Shown here in pieces: positions 47,249 through 58,056 of a stretch of DNA of 64,000 bases; position 1 is the first letter of the stretch; each line of letters opens with the position of its first letter. The notes under the pieces are model-generated. The model was not told the origin of the DNA. It did no database searches and was given only the letters and a program-made list of their open reading frames with translations. Position numbers and translations under genes: made by a program. The stretch comes from Gymnopus androsaceus JB14 (Eukaryota; Basidiomycota; Agaricomycetes; Agaricales; Omphalotaceae): contig ML769529.1 in assembly GCA_009733575.1 (NCBI GenBank), positions 106,299 through 170,298 of the forward strand, in the 5' to 3' direction.

Positions 47249-48697
47249 ATGACTCCATCTGAAGCCAAATTCATTGCATACATAGGCAGTTCAATATATT
47301 CCGAAACATGCCAATGGATGGTGGCTTGTATATTATATGGTGATATATTTGTTGTGGAAAGACAGACAACAGTACTTACTTGAAGCTTATATCCAATAAC
47401 CAGGGGCTTTTCTCATCCCAGCAATATTGGCAATATATCTCTTCTTGTCTGTATTTCCAAACTCAAAGCCTAAGTCTTTCTCTAAATTTTATCTATTGTT
47501 TGGGCATTTTAGGGAAAATGGTTTGCAAGGATACCGCAGAAAAATAATTTTTTCTGTTTTGATCCTTGTAGTTCTTGTGGCCACGTGGAATTATCTTCCT
47601 GCATTTGCTATACCCCTAATTATGGTCAAATTTGATACGCGAGCAGAAGAATCAGTAGTTGCGGAAAATGTGGCCATAAATCCATGGCTTGATCAAATCA
47701 GTTGGCCTTCGATTATAACTGTAAGTGTTGAAGATACCCCAGGGGAGATTTGGACTGATCAGGCATACTTATTGGTCCTAAACAGCTATTAATCAGTGAC
47801 GGAATAGTTGCATGGAGAGCTTGGGTCATTTGGCCTGGTTCTAAAATCATTCAGTACACCTTGATCACTCTTATGTTTGGAAATATCGGTATCAATTATT
47901 GAAATCTTGAAAAGATCCAAATTCTTACTTCAAATTTCAAGTTTTGAATCTGGCTGGCAATATTTTTCAAAACGTACAAATGGACTTCGTTACCTCAAAT
48001 AGCCTGTCCATGGTTGCTATCTTTATTTCATTGGGAGTGAATATCACGGCAACTGCGATGATTGGACTCAAAATTTGGTATGTAAATTGAAATATATTTC
48101 CCGTGTTTATTAACCCATATCCTCAGGTATCATCATCGCACTACAAGGATATTGCACTGGAGTAAAAAACGTACTTTTTCGCCAGCAGGTAGAATACTTT
48201 TACTGCTGGTTGAATCGGGAGCACTGTTCTGTATTGTTCAAGTAAGCCATTTTTTCAACTTTGGAACCAAGTGCATTATGATATATCGGTTCCATATAGC
48301 TTATCACTGCCATACTGAATATTTTGAATAATTATACTGCATTATTGTCCTCACTGCAGTTTGCCTATCTTATTCTTATTCAATTCTTCCTTGGGTTGAC
48401 TGTGAGTCTCTCCTTACTATAAATCAAGGGGCATTCGGCAATGAAAATGGCAGACATAACATAAAAGGTAACCAAAAACTATGGGTCTACTGTTTCATTG
48501 CCGAATGCTCCTTGCTATGAACTAAACAAGCTTAAAGGATCTGACTCCAAATCCTGATCTTATTGTTGTTCATCTAGTCTATTTATCCAATGGTGATCAT
48601 GATCTTGATAAGCTTAGATCAATCAGCACTTGATGAAACATTTCAGCACGATAATGGTGGTACTATCAATACTCCTTCGCCGACAATTCCAACTTAG
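47249..48697 (+). CDS. Seven-pass membrane protein, 'ISDGxxxWRAW' family, second member
   Basis: Function unknown; same family as the gene at 704-2126. Start MTPSEAKFIAYIGSSIYSET at 47249. Then come GAFLIPAILAIYLFLS, IIFSVLILVVLVATWNYLP, INPWLDQISWPSIIT and the signature LLISDGIVAWRAWVIWP after the acceptor near 47791. Next are NSLSMVAIFISLGVNITATA, MIGLKIW, RILLLLVESGALFCIVQ, LITAILNILNNYTALLSSLQ and SIYPMVIMILISLDQS, with a polar tail ending at 48697. Each step fits a GT/AG intron, and the order equals that of the first gene. One late intron carries a small MITE (48426-48513). Base composition is more AT-rich than the genes on the left, as expected in this repeat-rich flank. Confidence 0.7.
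48426..48513. mobile_element. 88-bp MITE inside an intron
   Basis: Terminal inverted repeats of 21 bp with one mismatch: AAGGGGCATTCGGCAATGAA at the left and its complement (TTCATTGCCGAATGCTCCTT) at the right. It lies between the LLSSLQ… exon and the SIYPMV exon of the membrane-protein gene. Confidence 0.8.
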
Positions 48698-49030
48698 CAT
48701 CAACTACCCAGACACTGTCCAGGGAAATTAGGCTACCTTGGTTGAACCAAAGGCCATCTACAGGGAAATCTGGATTAACCAGTTCAGCTTGTGCATAGGG
48801 CTACAATTGTATGATAGTAGGAGTAGTTAAATCTACAATTGTTGGATATATTATGTAATCAGTAACATCATTAGCGGTATAGCCGGGCGGCACTGACCGG
48901 ATCTAAGTATAATTAATTATTTGATATCATTTAATTCTCATTCCTCACATATACTGTACATTTGTGCGGCTTCCTCCTTTTCCTCAGCCTTCATCACTAC
49001 TGTGACTCTGGCCAAGGTATGTTTCATTTC
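48698..49030. other. 3' flank, no gene
   Basis: AT-rich sequence after the membrane-protein stop. No feature is recognised. Confidence 0.5.
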
Positions 49031-49119
49031 ATTATGCTTTATGCTGCCCATCATGCTTATGCTGCCCATTATGCTTATGCTGCACATTATGCTTATGCTG
49101 CACATTATGCTTATGCTGT
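49031..49119. repeat. 18-bp tandem repeat
   Basis: About five units of the phrase CTTATGCTGCMCATTATG (M = C or A). Its frames translate to short periodic peptides on both strands and should not be called genes. Confidence 0.9.
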
Positions 49120-49129
49120 ACCTATAGCT

Positions 49130-49250
49130 CATTCATTGTACTTTGTACTTATTCTGTGCTCTAGGTATAGCAATCTTATAGCCTGCATCATTACTGTGAC
49201 TCTGGCTGAGCTCATTCATTGTACTTTGTACTTATTTTCTGCTCTAGGTT
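49130..49250. repeat. Direct repeat of about 50 bp
   Basis: The phrase CTCATTCATTGTACTTTGTA followed by CTTATT…TGCTCTAGGT occurs twice (from about 49129 and 49210). An ACTGTGACTCTGGC phrase before the second copy also occurs at 49000-49015. Confidence 0.75.
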
Positions 49251-49379
49251 AACAACAATGACTATCATAAGCAAAATATTGGAGGAACAATGAGGAGAAA
49301 GGAAAGAAGCTGTGCTTTAACAACCATCTTCTGGACCACCAGATCCTACACCAGAGCTGTTGTTCAAGCTTGTTAAACC

Positions 49380-50479
49380 TGTGAGACCCAGTGCACAAAA
49401 CGGATCTCGAACCAATGTATCCCGAATGTCTCACACCTAGATACAGGTGGAGACCAAATGCAACCACCCGGGGTAACTGTGCCGTAAGGTGGGTCTGGAC
49501 AGTAGTATGAGTGTTGTATGGAACAGTACAAGCCTCAGAGGTGCAAGGAACAGTGTACGGACCACCCAATGACGTAATCAGGAGGAAGTGGGTGGTATTG
49601 TGGTCCGACAACCAGAAATGAGTGGAAGTGGATAGAATATGGATAAAGGGGTGGTCCAAAAAGGTGTAATAAGTCCAAATATGGATAATGCAGGTGGAAT
49701 ATAGCAAATGCAGACGGAAATAGCGTGGGAGCGGGTGGAATGGGGTGAAAGCGGGCGGAAATAGCGTGGGAGCGGACGGAATAGCACAAAAGCGGATGGA
49801 AATAGCGTGGGAGTGGATGGAGTAGGGTGAAAGCAGATGGGAATAGCGTGGGAGTGGACAGAATAGGGTGAGAGCAGATGGACATAGCGTGGGAGCGGAC
49901 AGAATTGAGTGAAAGCGGATGGTCCCAGAGGTTCTAGAGGTAGCAAAACCCAAATAGGAAGCTCCCAGGGAGCTTTGGTTGTAAAGTCGTAAACAGAGAT
50001 AGAAGACAGTGAGCTCCAAACATAGATTTGGTATCTACGGATGGAGCCTCGCAGTTAATGCAGATGACAGTGAGCCTTCGAAAGGAGCTCGGAAGGCACA
50101 ACTGGTTGGAACAGACAGAAGCAGAGAGACAGAGACAGAGACAGAAGCAAAACGGGATCAATTTGGTAACAATGGTAATAACAGACTAGGGTACATGAAC
50201 TTGGGGTGTCTACTTATATACTGTAGGGTGGCTGTGTAAGTCATTGGGAGGGCCTGATGGATGGTTATCAAGTGCGAGAGGCACCCAGAAGGCAGGATAA
50301 CTGGTAATCACATGTAGAAAGTGCCTGGCAGGCATAACAAAGGGTAAATAAGCATGGGAAGCACCCGCATTTAGGTAAATGAGTGCGGGTGGTATCCGCG
50401 GACGGTTACAGAGCGTGGGAACCATCAGCGGGCGGTTAATAAGCACAGGGAGTGTCTGGAAATGAACCAAAGTCTGACA
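49380..50479 (-). mobile_element. Solo LTR, copy 1
   Basis: A 1,100-bp element that begins TGTGAGAC and ends GTCTGACA, the TG…CA ends expected of an LTR. It is flanked by perfect 5-bp duplications AAACC (49375-49379 and 50480-50484). A second copy lies at 56808-58056. Strand is arbitrary. No retroelement genes flank it, so it is a recombined solo LTR. Inside at about 49717-49925 is a tandem array of about 42-bp units (AATAGCGTGGGAGCGGACGG type) that creates long but meaningless open frames on the minus strand. Confidence 0.88.
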
Positions 50480-50655
50480 AAACCATAATACAACAAACCT
50501 CCTCCAGATCCCACACTTGGCTTCAAACATAGTCTGAAGGTTGCATTTATCCAGTTCAATCATGTTCAACTGCACCTTGGGCCCTACCAAACTAACTTGG
50601 ATTTTCAAACTCCGCTAACTTGTGAATTGAAAGTTAACTTAAAGTTAGCAAGTTA
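50480..50655. other. Inter-element DNA
   Basis: Short gap between the solo LTR and the first TA-flanked MITE. Nothing recognised. Confidence 0.5.
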
Positions 50656-50798
50656 CACTTGCAGCCAAAACTGATTGCACCCCCAAATCTGGTACTGAAT
50701 GCAACTGAATAAGATCTGGCCATTCAGTAGTCACGGGGTCCTATTCAGTTGCTATTCAGTACCCGATTTGGGGGTGCAATCAGTTTTGGCCGCCAGTG
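50656..50798. mobile_element. TA-flanked 143-bp MITE, member 1
   Basis: It starts CACTTGCAGCCAAAACTGAT, ends with the complement of CACTGGCGGCCAAAACTGAT, and is flanked by TA on both sides. The inverted repeats run about 55 bp, through CACCCCCAAAT and GGTACTGAATGCAACTGAAT. TA duplication and CA ends point to Tc1/mariner mobilisation. Confidence 0.88.
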
Positions 50799-50998
50799 TA
50801 ACTTGGTCAACCATGTTAACTTGTCTAACTTGACCATTATAAAAGCATTTTTAAGGCTCTACAGAGCTAATATAAGTGTTTAAGTCTCACTAACATCACT
50901 ACACAAGCATGAGAGTTGTGTTACAAGGTGGCTTGAGCGGCTTGCTGGGTTGCCCACAAGTTGCCTGCTGTATGTACTATTAAATATATCGAGTACTA

Positions 50999-51141
50999 CA
51001 GTGGTGGCCAAAGGTGATGCCACCCCCAAATTGGGTACTGAATGGAACTGAATACAATCTTTCAATTTAGTAGGTCACGGGGTGTATTCAGTTGCCATTC
51101 AGTACCCGATTTGGGGGTGGCATCACTTTTGGCCACCAGTG
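50999..51141. mobile_element. TA-flanked 143-bp MITE, member 2
   Basis: Same length and same inverted-repeat plan as the element 200 bp to the left (ends CAGTGGTGGCCAAAGGTGAT and the complement of CACTGGTGGCCAAAAGTGAT, TA on both sides). The centre keeps GTCACGGGGT in both. Confidence 0.88.
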
Positions 51142-51839
51142 TATACAGTTCTGTACTATAAATATGGTACATGGAAACCGGGTTGCGAGGAAAACTGAGA
51201 TAAATTATGGCTTGTTAATTGACCTGCTTGTTTGGGTTGAACAACCCAAAACAAGCTGGAACAAGCCGGTCAATCAATACAGGCTACCCTAGTTACAATG
51301 TTGTCATTATGTTGATAGACTACATGCATGTAATCAGGGCATACAGAGGTATTTACATGTTTTATCTAGTTCTGAGTGACTGTGTAGGCATGCAGTAGGG
51401 AACAGGACACTCCACCAAGGAAATAGTCATGCCCACTGTTCAATACTCATAAATATTGCGCAATTATATTAGACAATACTGTCAATACACATATGTACCG
51501 CTCATAGAAACAGTAAAGAATATCTATAGAAGACTTTATAAAGTCATTCTGACATGATCAACCGCATATATGCAGCAGAAATGATAAATTTATCAAATGT
51601 ATTTATAATGGCAAACTTTGGCCAAGTTAGTGCAAGTTAGCAGAGTTTGAATTTTTTGATGGCTCAAGTTAGTAAAAAGTTAGTTTATAACTTTATATCT
51701 CACAAGTTTGAAGCAATGTAACACATCTAATGTAGTGCATAGCAGTGTGTGCTCATTCCAGGTCCTTACAGAGCCTAAGCACAAGGAAATTGGAATTTAA
51801 TGAAAATGCAACTTCAGCAGGTTAACCAGCATCAGCAAA
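51142..51839. other. Inter-element DNA
   Basis: About 700 bp of AT-rich sequence. The phrase ACTGAGATAAATTAYRRCTTG (51197 on) resembles one at 46767, suggesting shared repeat DNA. No gene. Confidence 0.4.
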
Positions 51840-52073
51840 ACCTGTATTTTGCATTTTAATTCCCACAGCAATACTTAAGATTCCCAGAGCTCCTAGAGCT
51901 GGCCAGTGCTTGCCAGTGCTGTCAGTCCAAATAAGGTAATTTTGTGGCCTCTGAGAGCTTCTGGGAGCTCTGGCTGGCACCAACCAGTGCATCTAGGTGC
52001 TGGAGTGCTGGGGCACTGGAGGCACAATCCAGTGCTTGCAAGGACTGGCCACATCATGAAAATTTTGCTGATG
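51840..52073. mobile_element. CATCAG-ended MITE, member 2
   Basis: 234 bp from CATCAGCAAAACCTGTATTT to TTTTGCTGATG, flanked by AG on both sides (51838-51839, 52074-52075), a candidate 2-bp target duplication. Related in inverted orientation to 46885-47133. Confidence 0.8.
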
Positions 52074-52231
52074 AGGTGATGAATGATACATTTAGAGCAA
52101 ACTGTATTAAAATTTAAGTTTTAATAGGTATACAGCCCAGGTAACTTGTTACTGTACACTTATGTAGCTCCTGTCTTGATTGTATTGAGCTGTTCCGAAT
52201 CAGACATATAAGTATCTTGGGAGGGGCTTAT

Positions 52232-53379
52232 TGTTAGGAATCAACCTCAAGAATCTTAAACAGCGCTGATTTGACGACTTAAACTACAAATTGTACAGTC
52301 TTATAAGTAAGGGGTCAATAAAGGGTGGTTAATCCAAAATGAGATCAAAACCTCCATGTATGCACATAAAAATTAATCCTCTGAGGTCTGAGGGTTGAAT
52401 GTGGAGTTTTAGAATGCATCTATGCATATGGGAGCGAGTGGGATGTTGGTGGAGCCGAGAGTAATGTAGAAATATTTAGATTTATTTTAAGCATTACAAG
52501 TAGGACTCTGAATTGTCCTTATATGGGTACAGAAGCCTGAGGTAAATAATGTATATATGCTTTAAACTCAAAGACCCAGATGGTATGGCCACAGGTTGTA
52601 TATCATCCATATCAGGATAGAAATTTGGCATGATTCCACCCATATAATGACTGTGATGACCATGTATGGGACAATACAGCATATGCATTATCATTTGGTA
52701 CCTGTATGGTGCTGTGTTAGAATCGTACTTGTTCACAACCTATGGCACTATAGTTGATACTATAGTGATCCAACAGTAATATATATTGAAAGTCTATTGA
52801 TGAATAGACATTGACAAGGGTGTATTGCCGTGGGCAGACCAATTGTTAGGCATCCTTAGGTGCTGAGTATGCACTATGAGTAAATGGTGATGAGTTAGAT
52901 TTGTGCTGGGTATGAAAACCAACCAAACAACAATCACCCCAATCAGATTCAATCCAAAAGGTTTAATTTAATGTGAGGAAGGAGGTTGTTGAAGGTTCCC
53001 TCAACTACTAATTGATTTGAAGAGAAAAAGCACTTGACAGTGGCACAGACAGTGCAAATGAACAAGGTTTATATTTGGAGGGAGGTTTTGAAAAGCCAAC
53101 TAATGTATGACAACGCGCTGAACTAATCAAGGGGGAAAGCAAACACCAAAGCATGGGTCAAGTACGCCAACTCAACAAACAACTTTGCGTATCTGCATGA
53201 ACACCAAGGCATGGGTCAAGTACGCCAACTCAACAAACAACTTTGCGTATCCGAGGTGAAATACCCAAGCACAGGTCAAGTACACTGACTCAAAAAACGA
53301 CTTAGTGTATCTCGGGAGCCTTTACATCACCGCGCAATGATACTCCAACTCTCAGGGAAACCTGCGAGTTACCTAACAA
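52232..53379. mobile_element. Candidate solo LTR or TIR element
   Basis: It starts TGTTAGG, ends CCTAACAA, and is flanked by GCTTAT on both sides (52226-52231 and 53380-53385). The extra A after CCTAACA is unusual for an LTR, and no second copy is in the window, so this is tentative. It encloses the 58-bp tandem repeats at 53142-53310. Confidence 0.4.
53142..53310. repeat. 58-bp tandem repeat, three units
   Basis: The phrase AACACCAARGCATGGGTCAA followed by GTACGCCAACTC and CAACTTTGCGTAT is repeated at 53142 and 53200 almost exactly. A third, diverged unit starts near 53260. There are no spacers, so it is not CRISPR-like. Confidence 0.9.
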
Positions 53380-53740
53380 GCTTATACGACTGCTGCGCAA
53401 GTCACTTGAGTAGGTGTTTTTAACAGTAGAATCTGTTGGTAAAGCTAGGTAACACTCCAAGGAGCTTCCTCCCTAAAACTAGACCAAGCTGACACTTGGG
53501 TCCAAGACCTTCCTAATCAACAATGGGCTCATCGAGGTGTGTACATTAGGCTCCACCTGCGGTCCTAAGACTGATGTGACCTCTCTTCAAGATGAAAACC
53601 AGGAATGCTTGACTTAATAGCCAGGAAGTAGAATGAATTGCCTCAGTATTATTGAGGTTACAAGAAGGCCACCCATTTCAAAGGTTGTAGAGGATGATGC
53701 AGACGCGTCTGAGCATGTACGAATCACTACAGGTCCTAAG

Positions 53741-54199
53741 CATCAGAAAAAACTGTTTTGGGCCCAGGAGGATCTAAGGTCACCTAGTCCTCTTAGGCAA
53801 CCTGAGGCATCCTAGTTGGCCTAGGAAAAAGGGTAAAACTTTGGACACCTCAGGTATCCTAGTCATCCTAGGTATCCTAGTCATCCTAGGTATCCTAGTC
53901 ATCCTAGGTATCCTAGTCATCCTAGGTGTCCTGGGAGATCCTAGGATGTCCTGGGGCATCCTGGGGCATCCTGAGGCATCCTTGGATGGAACTTTTATCC
54001 TAGGATGCCTCAGGATGCCCCAGGATACCCCAGGATGCCCCAGGACATCCCAGGATCTCCCAGGACACCTAGGATGACTAGGATACCTGAGGTGTCCAAA
54101 GTTTTACCCTTTTTCCTGGGCCAACTAGGATGCCTCAGGTTGCCTAAGAGGACTAGGTGACCTTAGATCCTCCTGGGCCCAAAACAGTTTTTGCTGATG
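53741..54199. mobile_element. 459-bp palindromic foldback element (CATCAG family)
   Basis: Almost the whole element is one palindrome. It starts CATCAGAAAAAACTGTTTTG and ends with the complement of CATCAGCAAAAACTGTTTTG. The arms then run through GGGCCCAGGAGGATCTAAGG, CACCTAGTCCTCTTAGGCAA, CCTGAGGCATCCTAGTTGGC and AACTTTGGACACCTCAGG on both sides. Near the left-arm end a 20-bp phrase GTATCCTAGTCATCCTAG is tandemly repeated about four times. It is flanked by AG on both sides (53739-53740, 54200-54201). No coding capacity. A transcript would fold into a hairpin about 200 bp long. Confidence 0.9.
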
Positions 54200-54201
54200 A
54201 G

Positions 54202-55690
54202 ATAGAACTGCGTTTCAGGTATCAAGTCTAACTTGGATTGCCATGTAGAATGTAGCTACCCTTATATACTGGTACATCTTGGAAAAATACTAAAACAAAG
54301 AAATAATATGAAAGAGATTGAGACATGTCCATAAATGTAAGATAATAAATAATCTCCCTCAATAAATCATCTTGGCACACCTAATCTTGGGGAAATCCAT
54401 AACTCGGAATGGCAATGCTTGGAATTTGGTCCTAGATGAACTCGAGTCACTTTCTTTTGCCTCGGAAACTGTGCAGGTCCTCCAGATTTATGACTCAGTG
54501 AAGTTCTATGGTGTTCAAAACATTCCATGAACAGCCCTTGGAAGTATATCCATCTTTGCCTTGCCAATAGCAAGCTAGACATTATGCCTAGTTCCATGTG
54601 GACTCAAGCCTAGATGCCTTGTAGCACATGGATCTTAGAACAACACTGAAGCTTGGACAGGAATTATTCCTAGTCATTCCTTGCTCTAAGAGTGATTGCA
54701 ATGAGGTTGATCAGGTGGCCACATTGGTGATGCCACGGTAGGTATACCTCGGCACCCTCTAGCAATGCGCAACCCAAAAACACCCCATCCATTACACTTG
54801 CCTCAGAGTCCTAACCGAGCCTTAGGCATCCAGCTAGTACAATATTTGGTCTCGGAGAGTTTTAGCTTGCCTATATGATTCTATCATCCATGTTGCTTTT
54901 ATCATCTCACTCAAGAGACTTATGACATTGCGGGAGTGTTTTCATTCATCGCGGAAGCTCCGGGCCGGAGTTACCGGACATTCTGCAACGAGATTGCCTA
55001 GGCAAGCTTTCATCTGGTCAAGAGTTTTCATCTCGGCAGAGTAACATTGTAAATTTTGTATAACCAACTTGTTGGGCTGCACCAAGTGCTGCCTCGGAAA
55101 CTTCAATCCCTTGGGTATTTCTTTTGATTGTCTAGCCTAGTAATAATTATATGTGGGCTCGGAATAGCCTTGCTCATCAACTCGGTATCCGCCAAGCTTG
55201 ACTTGCTACACCATATAATGCATAGGACTTGGAATGAGATGCATTCACAAAGTTAAGTGAGATACCATTAATGTGTACCATCACTCTGCAATCTCTAGAG
55301 TACAATAGACTCTCAATAGACTTCAACTATCAGCTTGGGCTCACTATAGTTCTTGGTATAACCATATTGAGTATAATACAGAATCTAGGATTATCAATTC
55401 TGTACAGTTTCAGCTTTAGCCAAAAAATTGGCGTATCAATGGATTTAGTAATAAATATGTTGGGCAATCAAGGCCTTGATCGCTGTAAACAAGATTGATG
55501 GGAACAATCTATTGTATTGAAATGGACATCAAAGTGTTGATTCAGAATGTCATGGACATTGTACAGGTTATTGGAGTCAGAAAAGAGACATCAGAAAGAC
55601 AAGAGACAAGAGACAAGTAGGTGGGTTGGCAAAATAACAGAACTGGGGTCTGTGAGCAAAGTTTGGGGGCTTTTATAGTAAAAGCCTATA
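54202..55690. other. Repeat-derived or non-coding DNA
   Basis: About 1.5 kb with no supportable gene. Frames at minus 54367-54597 and plus 55271-55498 have no motif. A 23-bp word at 55327-55349 (CTATCAGCTTGGGCTCACTA…) recurs inverted at 61643-61665, pointing to dispersed repeat remnants. Confidence 0.4.
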
Positions 55691-55695
55691 CTAAA

Positions 55696-55885
55696 AAGGA
55701 ATTATTAAATGGTTACTGTTGAAATGGTAACAGTAGAGTAGCAACAGTCACAGTTCTGGAATGTTCTATATCCATAGCAACAGTAGGAAAAGGAAATATT
55801 AAATGGTTCAATACTGTTGAAATAGCAACAGTAGGGCAACAGTAACAATTCTAGAGTATTCTATATCCATAGCAATGGTATGTGA
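55696..55885. repeat. Direct tandem repeat, about 95-bp unit
   Basis: Two diverged copies of a unit running from AAGGAATTATTAAATGGTTA through GAAATGGTAACAGTAG to TTCTATATCCATAGCAA, starting near 55696 and 55790. Confidence 0.8.
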
Positions 55886-56372
55886 GTAAGTAAAAAGTGG
55901 GTCAGGTCGTAACATGCTGAGAGAGAAACAATATTTCTTCATGTTATGGCAACAGTCCTGCATTGATGGTCATATTTACATGCATATAAGTGATGGTTCT
56001 GAGCCTAGGTACAAGCTGAATGTAACTGGATCTCGCATCCATAGGCTGTAGCATTTATTCTTATAATATCCAAATGCAAAATTGAATGCAGATTCAATGG
56101 TAGACTGGGATCAATCTGCATTGCCTTGTGCAGCATTTAATGATATTCTCAGATTTATCTGCGGTGGATTCTGCACTTGAATAGTGTGCAACATACAATA
56201 CAGTAGGTACAGAAGTGAACCTGGAACCAAAACAAAAACATGAAATTGGCCTAGTTTGCTGGAAATATGGCCAATTTAGCTAATGTTTTTTTTGTTCTTG
56301 AGTAGTATATATTGTAGAACATTGGTCAAATTTTTTGTGTCCATGCTGAGCTTGAATATCTTCATCTAGCAG
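55886..56372. other. Upstream flank of transposase remnant
   Basis: AT-rich; it may contain the 5' end of the pogo-like element, but no terminal inverted repeat could be paired with confidence. Confidence 0.4.
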
Positions 56373-56807
56373 ATGACTGCCAAAAAGCCAAAAAACCCCA
56401 ATCCAAAACATCACATGCTTAGCTCATGTACACACACAGAAACCCACTATTTACTCTCTGCACATCTTCTTATGCCTCCCAGTTGGAATCTTGGTGGTCA
56501 CCCACATGGAATAAAGGTTCAATGCAAGAAGGATGATACTAGGGAACAAGAAATTGCATTAAAGAATGCCATTGAGGATCATATCAAGGGTAGCTCAGTC
56601 TGTATTGCAGCCTAACACCAGGGGGTACCTACATCTACAGTGTGGCATCAAGAAAATGGTTGTAGAACTTGTTCTGAATTGCATGCAAAGTTTTGGAAAC
56701 TCACTACTATTGAGGAAACCAAGCTATGGGATTGGTTAAAAGAGTTGGATGGATGGGGAATTCATTTGTCACATAGCATCATTGCTGGTAGAGCCAACAA
56801 TATTTTA

Positions 56808-58056
56808 TATGAGACCCGGTGCACAAAATGAATCTCAAACCAATGTATCCCAAATGTCTTGCACCTAGATGTAAGTGGAGACCAAATGTGACCACCCCGG
56901 GTAACCATGCCATAAGGTAGGTCTGGACAGTATGAACAGTACAAGTCTCGGAGATGCAATGAACAGTGTACGGGCCACCTGATGACATAATCAGGAGGAA
57001 TTGGGTGGTATTGTGGTCTGACAACCAGAAGTGAGTGGAAGTGGATGGAATATGGATGAAGGGGTGGTCCAAAAGGGTGTAATATGTCTAAATATGGATA
57101 ATGTGGGTGGAATACAGTGAATGCAGATGAAAATAAGGTGGAAGCAGACGGAACATCAGGAAAAATGGTCTGGGCCGAGGATGACCCCAGGTCACTTAGG
57201 CAGCCTAGGCCACCTAGGAATAATACAAAAACTTTGGACACCTCAGGTATCCTAGGCCTCCTAAGCCTCCTAAGCTTCCTAGGCATTCTGGGGGCCATCC
57301 TGAGCTGTCCTGGGCTGTCCTGAGGCAACCTGAGGCAACCTGAGGATACCCTCAGAATTCCTAGGAGGCTTAGGAGACTTAGGAGGCCTAGGATACCTGA
57401 GGTGTCCAAAGTTTTTGCATTATTCCTAGGTGGCCTAGGCTGCCTAAGTGACCTGGGGTCATCCTGGGCCCAGGCCATTTTTCCTGATGAAATAGGGTGG
57501 GAGCAGATGGAATAGGGTGAAAGCAGATGGTGCCAGAGGTTTTAGAGGTAGCAAAACCCAAATAAGAAGCTCCCAAGGAGCTTTGGTTGTAAAGTTGTAA
57601 ACAGAGATAGAAGACAGTGAGCTCCATCCATAGATTTGGGATCTATGGATGGAGCCTCACAGTTAATGCAGATGACAGTGGGCCTTCGAACGGAGCTTGG
57701 AAGGCACAGCTGGTTGGAACAGGAAAAACAGAGAGACAGAGACGGACAGCAAACAGAATAGATTTGGAAACCAGAAAACAATAGTTACAATGGTATAACA
57801 GACTAGTGTACATGGACTTGGGGTGTCTACTTATATACTGTAGGGTGGCTGTGTAAGTCGTTAGGAGGGCCTGATGGATGGTTATCAGGTGCAGGAGGCA
57901 CCCAGAAGGCAGGATAAATGGTAAATAAGCATGGGAAGCACCCGCATTTTAGATAATGAGTGTGGGAGGTATCTGCGGATGGTTATGGAGCATGGGAAAC
58001 ATCAGCAGGTGGTTAACCAGCACAGGGAGTGTCTGGAAATGAGCCAAGGCCTGACA
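56808..58056 (-). mobile_element. Solo LTR, copy 2, nested in the transposase
   Basis: It begins TATGAGAC (copy 1 has TGTGAGAC) and ends CCTGACA, flanked by TTTTA on both sides (56803-56807, 58057-58061). Removing it plus one TTTTA rejoins the transposase frame RANNIL-AERG exactly. It shares most of its sequence with 49380-50479, but has a shorter inner 42-bp array and carries the palindrome 57154-57489. Confidence 0.9.
57154..57489. mobile_element. 336-bp palindromic foldback element nested in solo LTR
   Basis: It starts CATCAGGAAAAATGG and ends with its complement CCATTTTTCCTGATG. The arms share CTGGGCC, CCCAGGTCACTTAGGCAG, CCTAGGCCACCTAGGAATAA, ACTTTGGACACCTCAGGTAT and CCTAGGCCTCCTAAG. 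It is flanked by AA on both sides; the uninterrupted sequence in solo LTR copy 1 reads GGAAATAG. It is the shorter relative of 53741-54199, sharing the TTTGGACACCTCAGGTATCC core. Confidence 0.9.

Noticed and set aside
49249..50019. Long minus-strand open frame (about 256 codons) with repeated SAPTLFP-type peptides
   Set aside because: It is the translation of the 42-bp tandem array inside the solo LTR. The same array is open in other frames too, and there is no domain.
53142..53310. Regular repeats that could suggest a CRISPR array
   Set aside because: Units are directly abutting with no unique spacers, and the surrounding genes are eukaryotic.
56762..57478. Minus-strand open frame of about 238 codons, Leu/Pro-rich
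   Set aside because: It reads through the second solo LTR and the palindrome nested in it. The periodic Leu/Gly content comes from the CCTAGG-type palindrome words.
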